NCBI GenBank assembly: GCA_009760855.2
Contig: WPIO01000013.1
Span: forward strand, 7,262,501-7,326,500
Direction of reading: 5' to 3'
Source of the DNA: Cristatella mucedo
Taxonomy: Eukaryota > Bryozoa > Phylactolaemata > Cristatellidae
DNA: 64,000 bases
Below are positions 44,030-55,249 of this stretch, one piece after another (position 1 is the first letter of the stretch; each line of letters starts with the position of its first letter). Below the pieces are notes generated by a model. That model was not told where the DNA came from. It was given only the letters and a program-made list of their open reading frames with translations, and did not search any database. Both the position numbers and the translations under genes were made by a program.

Positions 44030-45187
44030 AATGTTGTTGCCATTTCACGATTATACTCTCCCTCCTGCCGATGTGATTGCCAAGCACAATATAGGGTGTC
44101 TCTTCTGTGCGGATGATATTCAGTTGTACCTTTGGTTTGATCCCTCCCAGCCTTCGAGAACCTCGAATTCTCTCAACTACCTCGCTGCATGCATTGATGA
44201 CATCCGCACATGGATGGTAGCAAATTTTCTTAAATTAAATGATGATAGAACTAAGTTACTAATGATGGGCAAGCCAAGTGTGATTCAAAAATTGGAAAGG
44301 CTGACGCTCAAAATTGGCTCTGCCAGCATATCTCCTGTCGAATCTGCTCGAAATCTAGGTGTAATGTTCCAAAGCGACCTTTTGTTAGACGACCAAATCA
44401 GCGCTACAATCAAGTCTGCCTACTTTCAGCTACATGACATTGCTTGAATTCGGGCTTGTTTAGATAGGGAGACCACATCTCAGTTGGTCCATGCATTTGT
44501 GATATCCCGTCTGGACTTACTGTAACTCACTGCTTGCTGGTCTACCGACATGTGCAATCAGGCGCGTACAGCTGGTGTAAAACTCTGCAGCTAGGCTTGT
44601 CTGTCCTGAGCGTCACATCACACCACTTCTCGCCGACCTGCAGTGGCTACCAGTCAAGTTACGGATCGACTTCTACGTTTTGTTCGCTCACTTTTAGGTC
44701 CTTCAATCTTTGGCTCCAGCCTATCTCTCAGATCTACTCCCCCACCAGGCCAAGCTTCGTACCACCCGTTATTCAGAATCCAACAGTTTACCACTACCTC
44801 GTACAAACCTCAAATCCTTTGGAGACCGTGCATTTAGTTCGTCTGCTCCCAAAGCCTGGAACTCACTCCCGACTTGCGTCACAACATCCCCTGACTTGAC
44901 CACATTTAAAAAGAACTTAAAAACACACCCATTTAGGGCAGCATTTAGTGGGTCACTGTGATTCGTCCTGTATATGCTTATGCGTGCTGACACTGTGCAT
45001 ACTGCCACTAACCACACTTGCATGCTGACCCTGTGCATGTCACCCCTAGCCATGTTATTCATGCTGTTTATCAGGCATGATACCAGTCACCATTCGATCG
45101 TGCTTCCTTTGCAGCAAATATAAAGCGCCTAGAAAGAGACTGACTTCTCTGAGGGCGCTCTATCAAGTGCATTATTATTATTATTTT
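44030..45187 (+). mobile_element. L2-clade LINE, family A, long copy
   Basis: From just downstream of RT motif B (LPPADVIAKHN) through the active-site region, where the Tyr of YADD is replaced by Cys (FCADDIQLYL), to the C-terminus and the complete 3' UTR, stem-loop and (ATT)n (45,172-45,185). The frame is open at 44,031-44,447, then stopped by TGA and frameshifted, and opens again at 44,710-44,961 (SFGDRAFSSSAPKAWNSLP). 5'-truncated and inactive. Confidence 0.92.
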
Positions 45188-46439
45188 CTTTTTCCTGAAA
45201 TGGCATTATATTTCACGAGGATAAACTGTTAATTCGTCTTACATACTATTACTATTGCTTTTACAAAATTCGGTAAAATGATCTGCATGCAATTTTACCG
45301 TCAACGAGCACAATCTCGAGCTGTTGCAGCAAATAAACTTGTGCGATTGACGGCAGAAAGTTTGCAAATTTTGATGAGCATCGGCTGGTTTTCCCCAAGT
45401 CTTCAATGGTTAATCAAAGGGCTCGGGTGGAATCAATAAAGAAGGACTGTGATAAATTTGTTTTGCTTGCCTATGTCAACCCATGCCATCCTCTGTCGTC
45501 GACCAGTTTATTCTATTAATGACAGACGTAAGCAAAGTACCTTTCATTTATCTTCTTAGCCTCCATGGCTCGTTACGACGTATAATTCGGCCTGTATTAA
45601 GTGGATGAACATCACCGTACATGCTCATTTAATACAAGTCACTTCGCGATTTGTAAGGTATTGCAAATCCACAATGAAACGCTTATAGCAGCGCTGCACT
45701 ACTTCTGGAGAAATTGGTCTACGATGATCAAATGCATACCAGCGTGTCAGCTTAGTTTAGAGGAAAGGACTGTGGTTACCTTGCAACCCACAATAGTGAG
45801 CTGGCTTGAGTTTGCTATATTTGGCTAGAAAGTCTGACACTGAATCCAAGCTTCTCGGTTGTTAACTCTTTTTCCTTAGAGTAGCATGCAGGACTCAACT
45901 TCAACACTGACATTCGTCTTTTTTTAACTGACTTATTAGAATGTATTGAAGACTAAATATAGCACACGAATTACTGGGGTCACTTTCCTTAGAGGCCTCA
46001 AGTGCCTCTAGTGACCAGAAGCTTGGAGCATCAGGAAAATTTGCTTCCACGAACCATTATTTCCTTCGCTGCCTTCGCTGGCGGTGCTTATCCCAGGAAA
46101 GTGGTCGGAGCCCCGCATCGGTGTTGTATTTGTGTTCAGATGCCAAACCAATCAAAATCTCTAACTTTTTGATGGGTTCATTCTATTTAGCTGACTTGAA
46201 GCGTCTTGTTATGTAATGGAAAAATCAAGAGCTAAAGGATTTCAAGTGTGAATGAAGGTCTCAACTGATTTTTCGTCGAGATTTACCATTAGGCTAGTCA
46301 AGTCAATACCAGACTGATGAGACTGTGATTATAGATTTAAAAACTGAATCTTTAAAGAAGATTCCTTACATAAAGCTGAGAGTTTTATTCTATTAGATGC
46401 ATTATTAAGTAGCTATATGTCTCATTTATGTTGTATATA
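45188..46439. other. No recognised feature (1.25 kb)
   Basis: AT-leaning sequence with no recognised coding region or repeat. Confidence 0.5.
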
Positions 46440-46610
46440 TGTATATATGTTTCATGACAGATCTTTAACCCTGCAGTTAGGTGATCGCACACCATTAGTC
46501 GATACCTACCAGCGAGCCTTCTCCGGCGGGTCAGTGAGAACCTTCCTGCATCCTGCGTTCGCCCTATCAACAGCTCGGCTATCAAACCTACGACCCGTAA
46601 GTTTAAAACG

Positions 46611-47438
46611 ATGAATAGTACTTGTTTCGGTAGTAGCCCACCCGCCGTAGCCCAGCACGTTGTGAAACGTCGACCGGCGGCCGTTACTAAGGTCCAATTC
46701 AAATTCGAAGGGCCCGAGTCCGCCGGGCCGGATTCACACCGACGTGAATGCAAGCCACTTCATCGCCGTTGCCCAGTTGTTGGACAGCCTCTTAAATTCC
46801 GCCTACTAAATTTCCGCTCGCTAAAAACCAAGGGGTTACTTATCCACGATCAGGTGGTCCAGGAGAAGTTAGATGCATTTCTGCTTACCGAAACTTGGAT
46901 GACGCCCTGTTTCAGTAGCTGTATTTCTGAGACCACTCCACCCGAGTTCTCATTCTATCAGTCCATGCGTTCTGACAAGGTTGGTGGCGGGGTTGCAATT
47001 GTTGTTCGAGAATCGTTTGGCTATAAGATGTGCAGTTTTTCGCATGGGCCATCGTTTGAATCGGTTGCAATCAGGTCTTCATCAAAGACAATGCCTCTCA
47101 CTGTTGTGATATACCGGCCTCCTTCTGGCTGTCTACAATTGTTTATCGAGGAGTTTTCAGAGTTCCTCGCTAAACTATTTGTGTGTGACAGGCCGTTACT
47201 GATTGTAGGAGACTTTAATATTCACATTGACAACCCTAGCAGCAGCCAGGTCCGCTCATTTCTTGACCGTCTGGAGAATTTTGGTTTGGTCCAACGCATT
47301 AATCATACCACCCACGTCGGTGGCCACATTCTAGGTCTCATGATCATAAAGGATGTCCTCCCCACTGACTTTGTGGTGTGCCCACGGACCCTGTCAGATC
47401 ATTGCTCGGTCTCGTTTGCTGTTCCTGCTCCCTTGTAG
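46611..47438 (+). pseudogene. L2 ORF2 N-terminal part: AP-type endonuclease
   Basis: A 275-codon frame from a plausible ATG. An N-terminal stretch of about 60 residues without known domain is followed by the exonuclease-endonuclease-phosphatase fold: LLNFRSL (Asn67), LLTETW (Glu95), VIYRPPSG (Tyr168), IVGDFNIHID (Asp201, Asn203), a TTHVGGHILGL segment where Asp is usual in place of the Gly at about residue 242, and LSDHCSV (Asp263, His264). The domain nicks target DNA for target-primed reverse transcription. The frame ends at TAG 47,436-47,438, where the element's own protein should continue. Confidence 0.88.
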
Positions 47439-47684
47439 GTACAGGGTAATGTCGAACTTGTCAAACGACGTAACTTACAAAGCATTGACATAGACAAGTT
47501 TTTGAAATCTGTTTGTGATGCAGGTCTTCTTGATCTGCATTCAGACTCGACCGGCAGCCTCGATACCCTCACTGATGCCATGAACGGGACATTCAGGAGT
47601 TCTCTTGACAAGCATGCTCCCGTTCATTCTATCCGTGTTCAAAGTCGTGAAGACTCCTTTTAGTTTACAAAAAAACTCCTAAAG

Positions 47685-48145
47685 ATGCACCGGGTTAAGC
47701 GCAGGCTTGAACGTCGTTTCAAGAAACCGGGGTCTGATACAGATCTAGTCAATTTCAAAGACTTCCTCCGAGTTTACATTAGAAAGCTTAACAAAACCAG
47801 GGCTTCTTTTTTCATCCGAAAGCTGAATTCCTGCCAGTCGGACCCTAAACAGATTTATAAGACAGTAAACCATTTACTGGCCAATGCTGAGAGGTCGACT
47901 CCCCAGATAACAAGGGCTCAGCTGAAAAGTTTTCAGCCTTCTTTACTGAAAAAATTGTGCACATTCGTGCCTCCATTAAGCCCCCTCCGACTAAAGCAAT
48001 CGTGGTTCCACAACCTGTGACCTTCCTTAAAAGGTTCTCCGAGGTTTCTGCATGTGATGTGGCTACCTTTATAAGGTCTAGTAAAAAGAGCTCGTCTCCT
48101 GAAGACTCTATACCATCATCTCTGTGGTCTTCACTGGCAGACTAA
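47685..48145 (+). pseudogene. L2 ORF2 linker between endonuclease and RT, two frames
   Basis: Lys/Arg-rich linker (MHRVKRRLERRFKKPGSDTD...) in the same frame as the endonuclease up to about 47,950. It continues after a frameshift as VPQPVTFLKRFSEVSACDV...SSKKSSSPEDSIPSSLW, which is the usual segment before L2 RT (the SPLDPIPTxLL-like block). TAA at 48,143 then interrupts it. Confidence 0.75.
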
Positions 48146-48718
48146 CTTAGCCCTGCCATAAACGAGATTTGTAATGCTTCTTTGGAAAAAGGGGCTGTAC
48201 CCAAGTCCTTCAAATCGGCAATCGTTAGACCCATACTTAAAAAGCTTGGATTAGATACAGAGGTCCTTGTAAACTATCGTCCAGTTTCCCTTCTTCCTTT
48301 CTTGTCAAAGATTCCTGAAGAAATTGTTGCTAAGCAGCTAGTTGAACATATTAAAAATAATGAAATGTCAGAAACATTTCAATCAGGGTTCAAGAGGCAG
48401 CACTCCACTGAAACTGCTCTCCACCGTGTTAACAATGACATTCTACGTGGCAGCGATGACGGGAATGTCACTGCCCTAGCTCTGCAAGATCTGTCAGCTG
48501 CTCTCGACACCATTCATCACGATGTTGTACTTGAACAATTGAGAACAACGATCGGTCTGGCAGACGAAGCAGTGACGTGGTTTAAATCGTACTTGCTTGA
48601 TCATGTTCAATCCGTGTCGTGTGGAGTCAGGTCTCACACACGAGACGGATCACCTGTGGAGTTCCTCAAGGGTCTGTACTCGGTCCCTTGCTGTTCTCCA
48701 TTTATATACAACCTCTGA
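48146..48718 (+). pseudogene. L2 ORF2 reverse transcriptase, fingers and motif A
   Basis: Shows [37 protein letters not shown] (the conserved YRPVS block), [18 protein letters not shown] and motif [17 protein letters not shown] with the catalytic Asp kept (Phe to Leu and Asp to His changes nearby). A frameshift near 48,655 puts motif B ([14 protein letters not shown]) into another frame. Confidence 0.88.
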
Positions 48719-49257
48719 GGAAAGTGATTAAGGCCCATGGAATAGGATATCACTTTTATGCTGACGATACTCAATTGTATTTGTAATTCAAACCGTCGGA
48801 ATCTACTGCAGCAACTGAGAAACTGAATGCTTGCCTTGCCTATATTCGATCCTGGATGTCGGAAAACTTCCTGAAATTAAATGATAATAAAACCAAACTG
48901 CTGCTCATAGGACATTCTAAGCGTGTGGCTGGATTTAAAGGCTTTGCTCTTCTAACACGTGATGCTATTGTGCGACCATCACCACGTGCTCGAAATTTAG
49001 GTGTCGTTTTCGACAGCTGCCTCAATTTCAAAAGCTTTATTCAGAAGAATGTTTCTGCAGCTCACCATCAAGTCCAATCTCTATCCAAGATCAGGAGCTG
49101 TCTCCCACAGTTCCTTGTAAAAAAATTAACTAGCTCCTTAGTTCTGTCTCGGCTTGATTATTTTAATTCCATTTTGGCTGGGGTACCAAAGAAAATTATT
49201 AGGCCACTGCAACTGACTATGAATATGGCTGCAAGCCTTCAAGTCCCAGAGGTTTGA
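48719..49257 (+). pseudogene. L2 ORF2 RT motif C, thumb
   Basis: Motif C is intact ([10 protein letters not shown]) but a TAA follows a few codons later. Then MSENFLKLNDNKTKLLLIG, ARNLGVVFDSCLNFKSFI, KIRSCLPQFLVKKLTSSL, VLSRLDYFNSILAGVPKK and LQLTMNMAASL. It stops at 49,255-49,257. Confidence 0.88.
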
Positions 49258-49345
49258 GCACGTGTCTCCTTTGCTAAAAGAGCTAGGATGACTGCCGGTT
49301 GAGCAACGGATACAGAGGAAAGTTCTTACGCTGACCCACAAGGCC

Positions 49346-49744
49346 TTGAGCCACGGCTTGGCTCCTTCGTACCTAGCTGAACTGCTGCATCAGTTTCAGC
49401 CTGTTCGCGCCCTCAGGTACTGTGTGGACAATAAATTAGCTGTTCTATTCCTCCGCTTAAAGACCGTTGGCGACAGAAGCTTTAGCTCTGCAGGTCCTAC
49501 ACTGTGGAACTCGCTTCCACAATTCTTACGCAATGACAACTACTCTCCTGCTGCCGAGTATGACCCATCCTTTTCAGCGGTCCTGAGCTGCTACTTCCAT
49601 GCTACTCACTACCTCAACTTCTCTCCTGACTCTGCTATGCTTCCCACTTTCTCTTTGTTGCATGAGACGAAGTCTGTTGGCTACCGAATGCGTACCGAAA
49701 GCCGCTTACGCTGTGAGTGCGCTATACAAAACTCTCCTACGTAA
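49346..49744 (+). pseudogene. L2 ORF2 C-terminal region, family B type
   Basis: GLAPSYLAELLHQFQPVRALR, LKTVGDRSFSSAGPTLWNSLP, then a family-specific extension (LRNDNYSPAAEYDPSFSAVL...) down to a stop at about 49,742. Family A lacks this extension. Confidence 0.85.
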
Positions 49745-49867
49745 CACCCACATGATCTTTATGACTTTGTGGAGTCAGACAGAGATACATTACATTACAC
49801 CATGACCCAGGCCGAGGGCTCGGCTCCTGCGGATGGCTATTCTGATTTATTACTGCTACAAAAGGAA

Positions 49868-49918
49868 CTTGGCTCCTGTACTCTTACTTCTAGATAAATG
49901 AAGCTGCCGAATCAGTTG
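49868..49918 (+). mobile_element. SINE S1 3' end remnant
   Basis: AGATAAATGAAGCTGCCGAATCAG resembles the S1 3' end (AAATGAGGCTGTTAAATCAG). No head is recognisable. Confidence 0.35.
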
Positions 49919-51183
49919 ATCTTCCTTAGCCTATCCCACATGAGATCTTCTGTCCCCAGTTGCACTAGCCAGCTTGAGGACAGGGAGGGGCATGGTCACC
50001 TGGCATGCCCTTCAGACCCCCCACACAGCCAATAGGCCCCCCGAAACCTGGAGCTCCGTCAGTAATATTACTCTTCTTCAGACAGCTCAACATATGGTCG
50101 ATATTGTTTAAGCTCGTCCTATGCTAAAACAAAATCGGCTGCTACGTTTGCCTGCCAATCGTTACAAGACTCACATCCTTGAATCGCTTGACACCCACTC
50201 AGTCGCCACTCGAGGGTATCCGCCCTTGCAGCCAGGATCTCAAAAGAAAATTCAGCAACCCTGGACCGTTTGGACTGTTTTAGGGTAGGCGCAAATTCCA
50301 CACTCGTATAGAAAACCAGCCAGCCACTTGTGTTTGGTTGACTGTCGGCTGTGGAGGGTAAGTTTAGTCTCGGATCGTAAATTATATTCAAACATAACGA
50401 CGCTACTTAAAACTTGGCTCTAGCATTGAATATGGTAACTTTCACAACTATGTCGAGCGAAAAACTGCGTTATTTGTTTACTCACTATTTCTTTGAAATT
50501 TTTCGCTACAAAAGCTTTCCAGTTTGCCTGTCCTTAGGCAGCTTCTTGGAGCATGCATTATCAAATCGTACGGTTCTGACGGCTTCTAATCTGAATCGAT
50601 GTACTGTAGCTGTGTGTTTTTGCAAGAAATTATACTTTTCTCGGGAAGAAAGCATTCACAGAAATACAGTTAATAAAACGCAGAAATAGTTACATGGAAT
50701 AATTACCAATCTCAAATCACAGCTGGCTTTATATTGGACCAGAGAATTTTAGAAATTTCATGAATATTTTGTTACAATTTCTCAAAACTGTTGGGTGTTG
50801 TAACTAAAAAATTTACGTTGGATGGGTAAAACACTAAACATATTTCATATTTCAACACTATTAAAGTTCAACATATTCGTTATTATTAAAACTTTATTTT
50901 CTCCCCTAAAATTAATCCGTGCTATTCTAAAAAGTATAAGTAGGCACTTAGAATTGATCTACGCGAGGTTCAGTTATCAGCGATTATACTTTCATGTACC
51001 TTAGAACCAAGCAAAGCGATCGGGTCCGCCTGCCCGAGCACAAGTACAGTGCAACAGGCCGTGCATTAATATTTAATAAATATTTGGAAGATCATAACCC
51101 TAATTATAGTTTTAAAAAGCCTAAAATCGTTTGAAATAAACAGTAATTTAAAGCTCCTCCGTCCCTCCACATTAGGTAAGAAT
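49919..51183. other. No recognised feature
   Basis: Frames of 90 codons on minus (50,119-50,391) and 91 codons on plus (50,414-50,689) have no recognisable domain. AT-rich after 50,700. Confidence 0.45.
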
Positions 51184-51757
51184 AATAATAAAGCACTTGA
51201 TAAAGTGCCCTCAGAGAACTCAATCTCTTCCTTGGCGCTTTACATTTGCTGCAAAGGGAAGCGCGATTGAACCGTGAGTAATATCATGCTTGATAAACAA
51301 CATGAACAGCGTGGTTATGGGTAACATGCACAGGGTAAGCATGCAAATGTGGTTAGTGGCAGCATGCACAGTGTCAGCACGCATAAGCACATCAAGGACG
51401 AATCACAGGGACCCACTAAATGCTGTCCTAAATAGGTGTGTTTTTAAGTTCATTTTAAATGTGGTCAAGTCAGGGGATGATCTGATGCAAGACGGGAGCG
51501 AGTTCCAGGCTTTGGGATCATACGAACTAAATGCACGGTCTCCAAAGGATTTTAGGTTTGTACGCTGTATTGGCAAACTGTTGGATTCCGAAAAGTGGTT
51601 GGAACGATGCTTGGCCTGGTGAGGGAGTAGATCTGAAAGATAGGCTGGAGCCAAAGAATGAAGTGACCTAAAAGTGAGCGACAAAACTTTGAAGTCGATC
51701 CGTTGCTTGACTGGTAGCCAGTGCAGGTCGGCGAGAAGTGTGATGGATATTCAACCT
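51184..51757 (-). mobile_element. L2-clade LINE, family A, 3' end
   Basis: Complete tail and 3' UTR, and the ORF2 C-terminus encoding LTFRSLHSLAPAYLSDLLP...SFGDRAFSSYDPKAWNSLP (51,403-51,684). Very close to 55,741-56,240, so both derive from the same young subfamily. The left tail is ATAATAATAAAGCACTTG. Confidence 0.92.
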
Positions 51758-52289
51758 GCAATGAGGATTACATAGTATTCCACCTAGTCCATCCGTTATA
51801 CGCACACTCACCACAGTACGTGGCTCTTCTAAGGTAATACTCGGGAAAGCGAACAGCTATTAAAGCTTAACTCGCGAAGATTGATATTGTTCTTCCTTTG
51901 TTCCTCAGAACACATACATTGTCTGATTTTACGGGTTTGAAGTACAAAATGCATTTCAAAAACTCAAGTATGGCCTTCCTTTAGAAAACAATATTGCATA
52001 CGATACTTCTTGGAACCTCCTGTGAGCATTAGTTGTTGGGTTAGAGGTTATTTTTGAGATTTAATTTGAACAGTTCTCTTAATATCTTGCTCTGTCGCAC
52101 ACAGCTTGCAAGCTTTAGGATGAGAGAGTAATATGCTTGACCTCACTCAATGACCACGACAGATAACGCTGGCTAATGATCTCTCAATGCTTAGAGGAAT
52201 CTGTTTCATAGCCGGGCTAAACAAAAGGCCTCTAGTTCTGTAGATTGTTTTTCTCAGCAGTCCTTCTTATGAGCTGCATGGATCCATTG
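51758..52289. other. No recognised feature
   Basis: Nothing recognised. Confidence 0.45.
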
Positions 52290-52972
52290 CTCCCAATTAT
52301 AAGAATATTGGAAATACATACAGTATGTCGTCCCTAGCTATCTGTGAAGTCCCTTACACTCTGAAGCAAAAACCTTTAGGCAACTTATAAAAAAGCTTGC
52401 TCTAGATCGGGAGAGTTTAAGTAACTTCTTTCCAGTCTCACTTCTGCCATTCTAATCCAATTCACTTGAAATAGTGATGGCACAGAGACTAAACGATTGC
52501 ATCAACCACTCAGATCTTGCTAGCGAGCTCCAATCTGGATTGAGAGCTAGCCATGCCATGAAAACTGGCCTGCATCGGTATAACAATGACCTTCTGAATA
52601 ATGCTGATCAAGTTAGGGCCTCTCTGGTGATACTGCTAGATCAATCAGCAGAACTTGGCACTGTAAAACACAAGATCCTTCTAGGACTCCTCTGCATACA
52701 CCTAGGTATTACTGACAGAGTGCTAAACTAGCTTAGGTTTAACCTCAGCGAGAGATGTCCGAAAGATGTAAACGGCGGTCGAATATATATGGAGACCTTC
52801 GAGTATGGGGCATCTCAGGGTTCTGTCTTAGGACTGTTTCTTGTCACTATCTATGAATCGAAGTTAGTAAGCTTCGCTCCTAATTCGATTCGCATAACTC
52901 TCTTGAAGCTTGCATCGACTATATTCGGATTTGAGTGGTTACTAACTTCCTGAAGCTTAAATGAAGAGTATA
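52290..52972 (+). mobile_element. L2-clade LINE RT fragment, diverged lineage
   Basis: Frames across 52,360-52,960 show FFPVSLLPF (YRPVSLLPF-like), IVMAQRLNDCINHSDLASEL, QSGLRASHAMKTGLHRYNND, a motif-A-like LVILLDQSAELGTVKHKILL and GASQGSVLGLFLVTIYE (motif B-like). Motif A has lost the catalytic pattern (DQSAELGTV for D-SAAFDTV). It differs from families A and B enough to count as a separate or much older copy. Confidence 0.75.
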
Positions 52973-53021
52973 AAATGAGCTAAAAACGCAACTATTTATC
53001 ACAGCATTTAGTGGGTCCATA
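52973..53021 (+). mobile_element. L2 family A 3' UTR, left part of a split copy
   Basis: AGCTAAAAACGCAACTATTTA and CAGCATTTAGTGGGTCC match the family A end of ORF2 and start of the 3' UTR. It stops at a fresh insertion and continues at 53,192 (GTGATTCGTCC). Confidence 0.88.
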
Positions 53022-53191
53022 TAATAATAATAATAATAATATTGCACTTGATAAAGCGCCCTCAGAGAACTTAATCTCTTTCTAGGCGCTTTACATTTGC
53101 TGCAAAGTGATACGCAATAGAATAGTAAGTAAAATCATGCTTGAAAAACAAACAAAATGAATAACATGGTTAGGGGTTACATGCACTGGGT
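53022..53191 (-). mobile_element. Recent family A insertion, 170 bp
   Basis: Minus-strand, starting with (AAT)n and the stem-loop and truncated after about 170 bp. Identical at every position to 29,562-29,731. It cleanly splits an older plus-strand family A 3' UTR. Any target-site duplication is at most a few bases. Confidence 0.95.
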
Positions 53192-53413
53192 GTGATTCGT
53201 CCTGTGTGTGCTTATGTGCACTGGCACTGTGCATGCTGCCACCAACAATATTTGCATGCTGACTCTGTGCATGTCACCTCTAATCATATACTTGTTGAAT
53301 GAGCATGCTGCCGCTAACCACTCGATCATGCTTCCTTTGCAGCAAATTTAAAGTGCCTAGAAAGAGATTGGGTTATCTGAGCGTGATATACCAAATGTAT
53401 TATTATTATTATC
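53192..53413 (+). mobile_element. L2 family A 3' UTR, right part of a split copy
   Basis: GTGATTCGTCCTGTGTGTGC, CACTGTGCATGCTGCC, GCAAATTTAAAGTGCCTAG and (ATT)n at 53,398-53,413. It continues 52,973-53,021. Confidence 0.9.
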
Positions 53414-53732
53414 ATTCTCGCCTTAGATGGTTGCCCTAAGCAAGCTATTTTAATGCTCCGGTATGCTTGATCCAGTGCATGTCCTAAAACCTTGGATATT
53501 GATTCTCTCGGAGGTAATTTCCAAGCGTGTTGGTGGAGATGTATTTCTCTCAAGGCGCCATAAAAAAACGGCATACTATTATTAGCTTTACTATTATACT
53601 TATATTTCTCTTCAATACGTTTCGTAGTTCCCTTAAGTTGGCATGCTTCGTGGCCGGCGGTATAATGTTTACTTAAATTTTAGCTATCACACTGTCTTCA
53701 GTCGGGTTTTGCATTCCTAGCTTTCAAGTGGC

Positions 53733-53882
53733 CCTGGATCTTAGCCCAGGGGTAAGGTGCTTCATGGTCGTGGGTTCGAGTCCTGCAGCAGCAATCAGTC
53801 CTCTTTGGCCCACTTCAAGCGGGTTATAGCCGCCGAGGCTGTTCTGTCGATATATGAGCGATGCTTTTAGACCACTAGGCCG
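53733..53882 (+). mobile_element. SINE S1
   Basis: Head TGGATCTTAGCCCAGGGGTA, B box GGGTTCGAGTCC, body CTTTGGCCCACTTCAAGCGG, AGGCTGTTCTGTCGATATA. The 3' end is diverged (GAGCGATGCTTTTA). Confidence 0.82.
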
Positions 53883-54084
53883 AAAACACAGAGCTCGCGT
53901 AACTAACCTTTAGCTTTTTACTTGAAAGCCACGATTTACTGCCTGAAACGGCACAAAACAACTTTCTCAGTCCTTTTCAATTGTTTGCGAACTCATCACA
54001 CTCGATGTTCATCTTTGTCTGCAATCCAACGAATGTACTTTGACCTCTGCCTCCAAAAATGGGAAAAACTTAGTGGACCTACTT

Positions 54085-54565
54085 GACTGCTGCTGAATGT
54101 AATGTATCCCCGTCTGTAACTCCACAAAGTCATAAAGATCATATGGGTGTTACGTAGGAGAGTTTTGTATAGCGCACTCACAGCCTAAGCGGCTTTCGTT
54201 ACGCATTCGGTAGCCAAAAGACTTCGTCTCACGCAACAAAGAAAAAGTGGGAAACAGCAGTCAGGAGAGCGGTTGAGGTAGTGCGTAGCATGGAAGTAGC
54301 AGCTCAGGACCGCTGAAAAGGATGGGCCATACTCGGCAGTTGGAGAGTAGTTGTCATTGCGTAAGAATTGTGGAAGCGAATTCCACAGTCAAGGACCTGC
54401 AGAGCTAAAGCTTCTGTCGCCAACGGTCTTTAAGCGGAGAAATGGAACAGCTAATTTATTGTCCACACAGGACCTGAGGGAGCGAACAGGCTGAAACTGA
54501 TGCAGCAGTTCAGCTAGGTACGAAGGAGCCAAGCCGTGGCTCAAGGCCTTGTGGGTCAGCGTCAT
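54085..54565 (-). mobile_element. L2-clade LINE, family B 3' end
   Basis: GTAATGTATCCCCGTCTGTAA (3' end), GCGCACTCACAGCCTAAGC, then ORF2 encoding LTHKALSHGLAPSYLAELL...LKTVGDRSFSSAGP. It is joined at about 54,565 to a different, transposon-like coding fragment on the same strand. Confidence 0.88.
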
Positions 54566-55170
54566 TGTCCAGAGCCGGACAAGTTGTTGGATGAGGCCTA
54601 GCTTGATGTGCATTGATGGTATCAACACCCTCCGAGGCCATCTACCATCGGCTCCAACTTGATGCTTTTCTTCCTAACAGAGAACTCGATCAACTGTGAC
54701 CGGTCGCTTTTGTGACAATGCGCCTTAGTGTCCTGGCTGTCACATATAGGCAAACTAAACGAGAAGCCCTCGTGAAACCGCGCTGTAATCCCGTCAGGAG
54801 GACACCGTTTTGAAGTCTCGAATAATTTCCCAGCCATAGTTGCCATACTTCAAGGCACTCAGCAGAACATTGACGTGCGTGTAGTCATCTAGATGGAGCT
54901 GTGAAGCTACTGGATGAAATATCTATGAATATGTGCCATTCACACCGGCCACATTGTTGCAGAACCGCAGCTCATCTTGCCGACTGCAGAAGTTAGAAAA
55001 AAGTTGGAGACCTTTCTTTGATCTGTTGTTTTCACGCTTTCGTTGAACAAGTTCCACTCATTGAGTCTTGATGTCAGAGGCTCCGAATTTGACTTAGAAA
55101 CATCATGGTCTGTGATCTTTGAGGTCTTTCTGGTTGGGGAAGGGCGACTTTCTCTAGTCAGCCACATCTG
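54566..55170 (-). pseudogene. Fragment of a dispersed, uncharacterised transposon-associated protein family
   Basis: On the minus strand, in several frames: TSRLNEWNLF (55,070 region), ALKYGNYGWEIIRDFK (54,800-54,850), then F-x-x-PICDSQDTKAHCHKSD, EFSVRKKSIKLEPMVD and VLIPSMHIKLGLIQQLV (54,570-54,630). I recognise these as blocks of a protein that recurs in many animal genomes as uncharacterised multicopy proteins, with conserved SRL-EWNLL, Y--Y-W-I--DLK, CLWDSR-----Y and LPPLHIKLGL. Its function is unknown to me. At least three frameshifts or stops are present. The right limit is uncertain. Confidence 0.65.
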
Positions 55171-55249
55171 TGAAATAGAGTCCGGATCTGCTCAGTGCCA
55201 CACTGCGAGAATCAGCAGAAACACCGCGCAAGACAAAGTCTTAAGACAA

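Larger units (their letters stand above)
46440..49805 (+). mobile_element. L2-clade LINE, family B, near full-length but dead
   Basis: About 3.4 kb with, in order, a possible 5' leader, endonuclease, linker, reverse transcriptase and C-terminal region, and the family B 3' end (GGAGT, CAGACAGAGATACATTACATTAC). I count at least six breaks: stops near 47,436, 47,660 and 48,143, frameshifts near 47,950 and 48,655, a stop in the motif C region near 48,785, and a stop and shift between 49,255 and 49,346. The exact 5' end is not clear. All other family B pieces in the window align to part of it. Confidence 0.9.
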
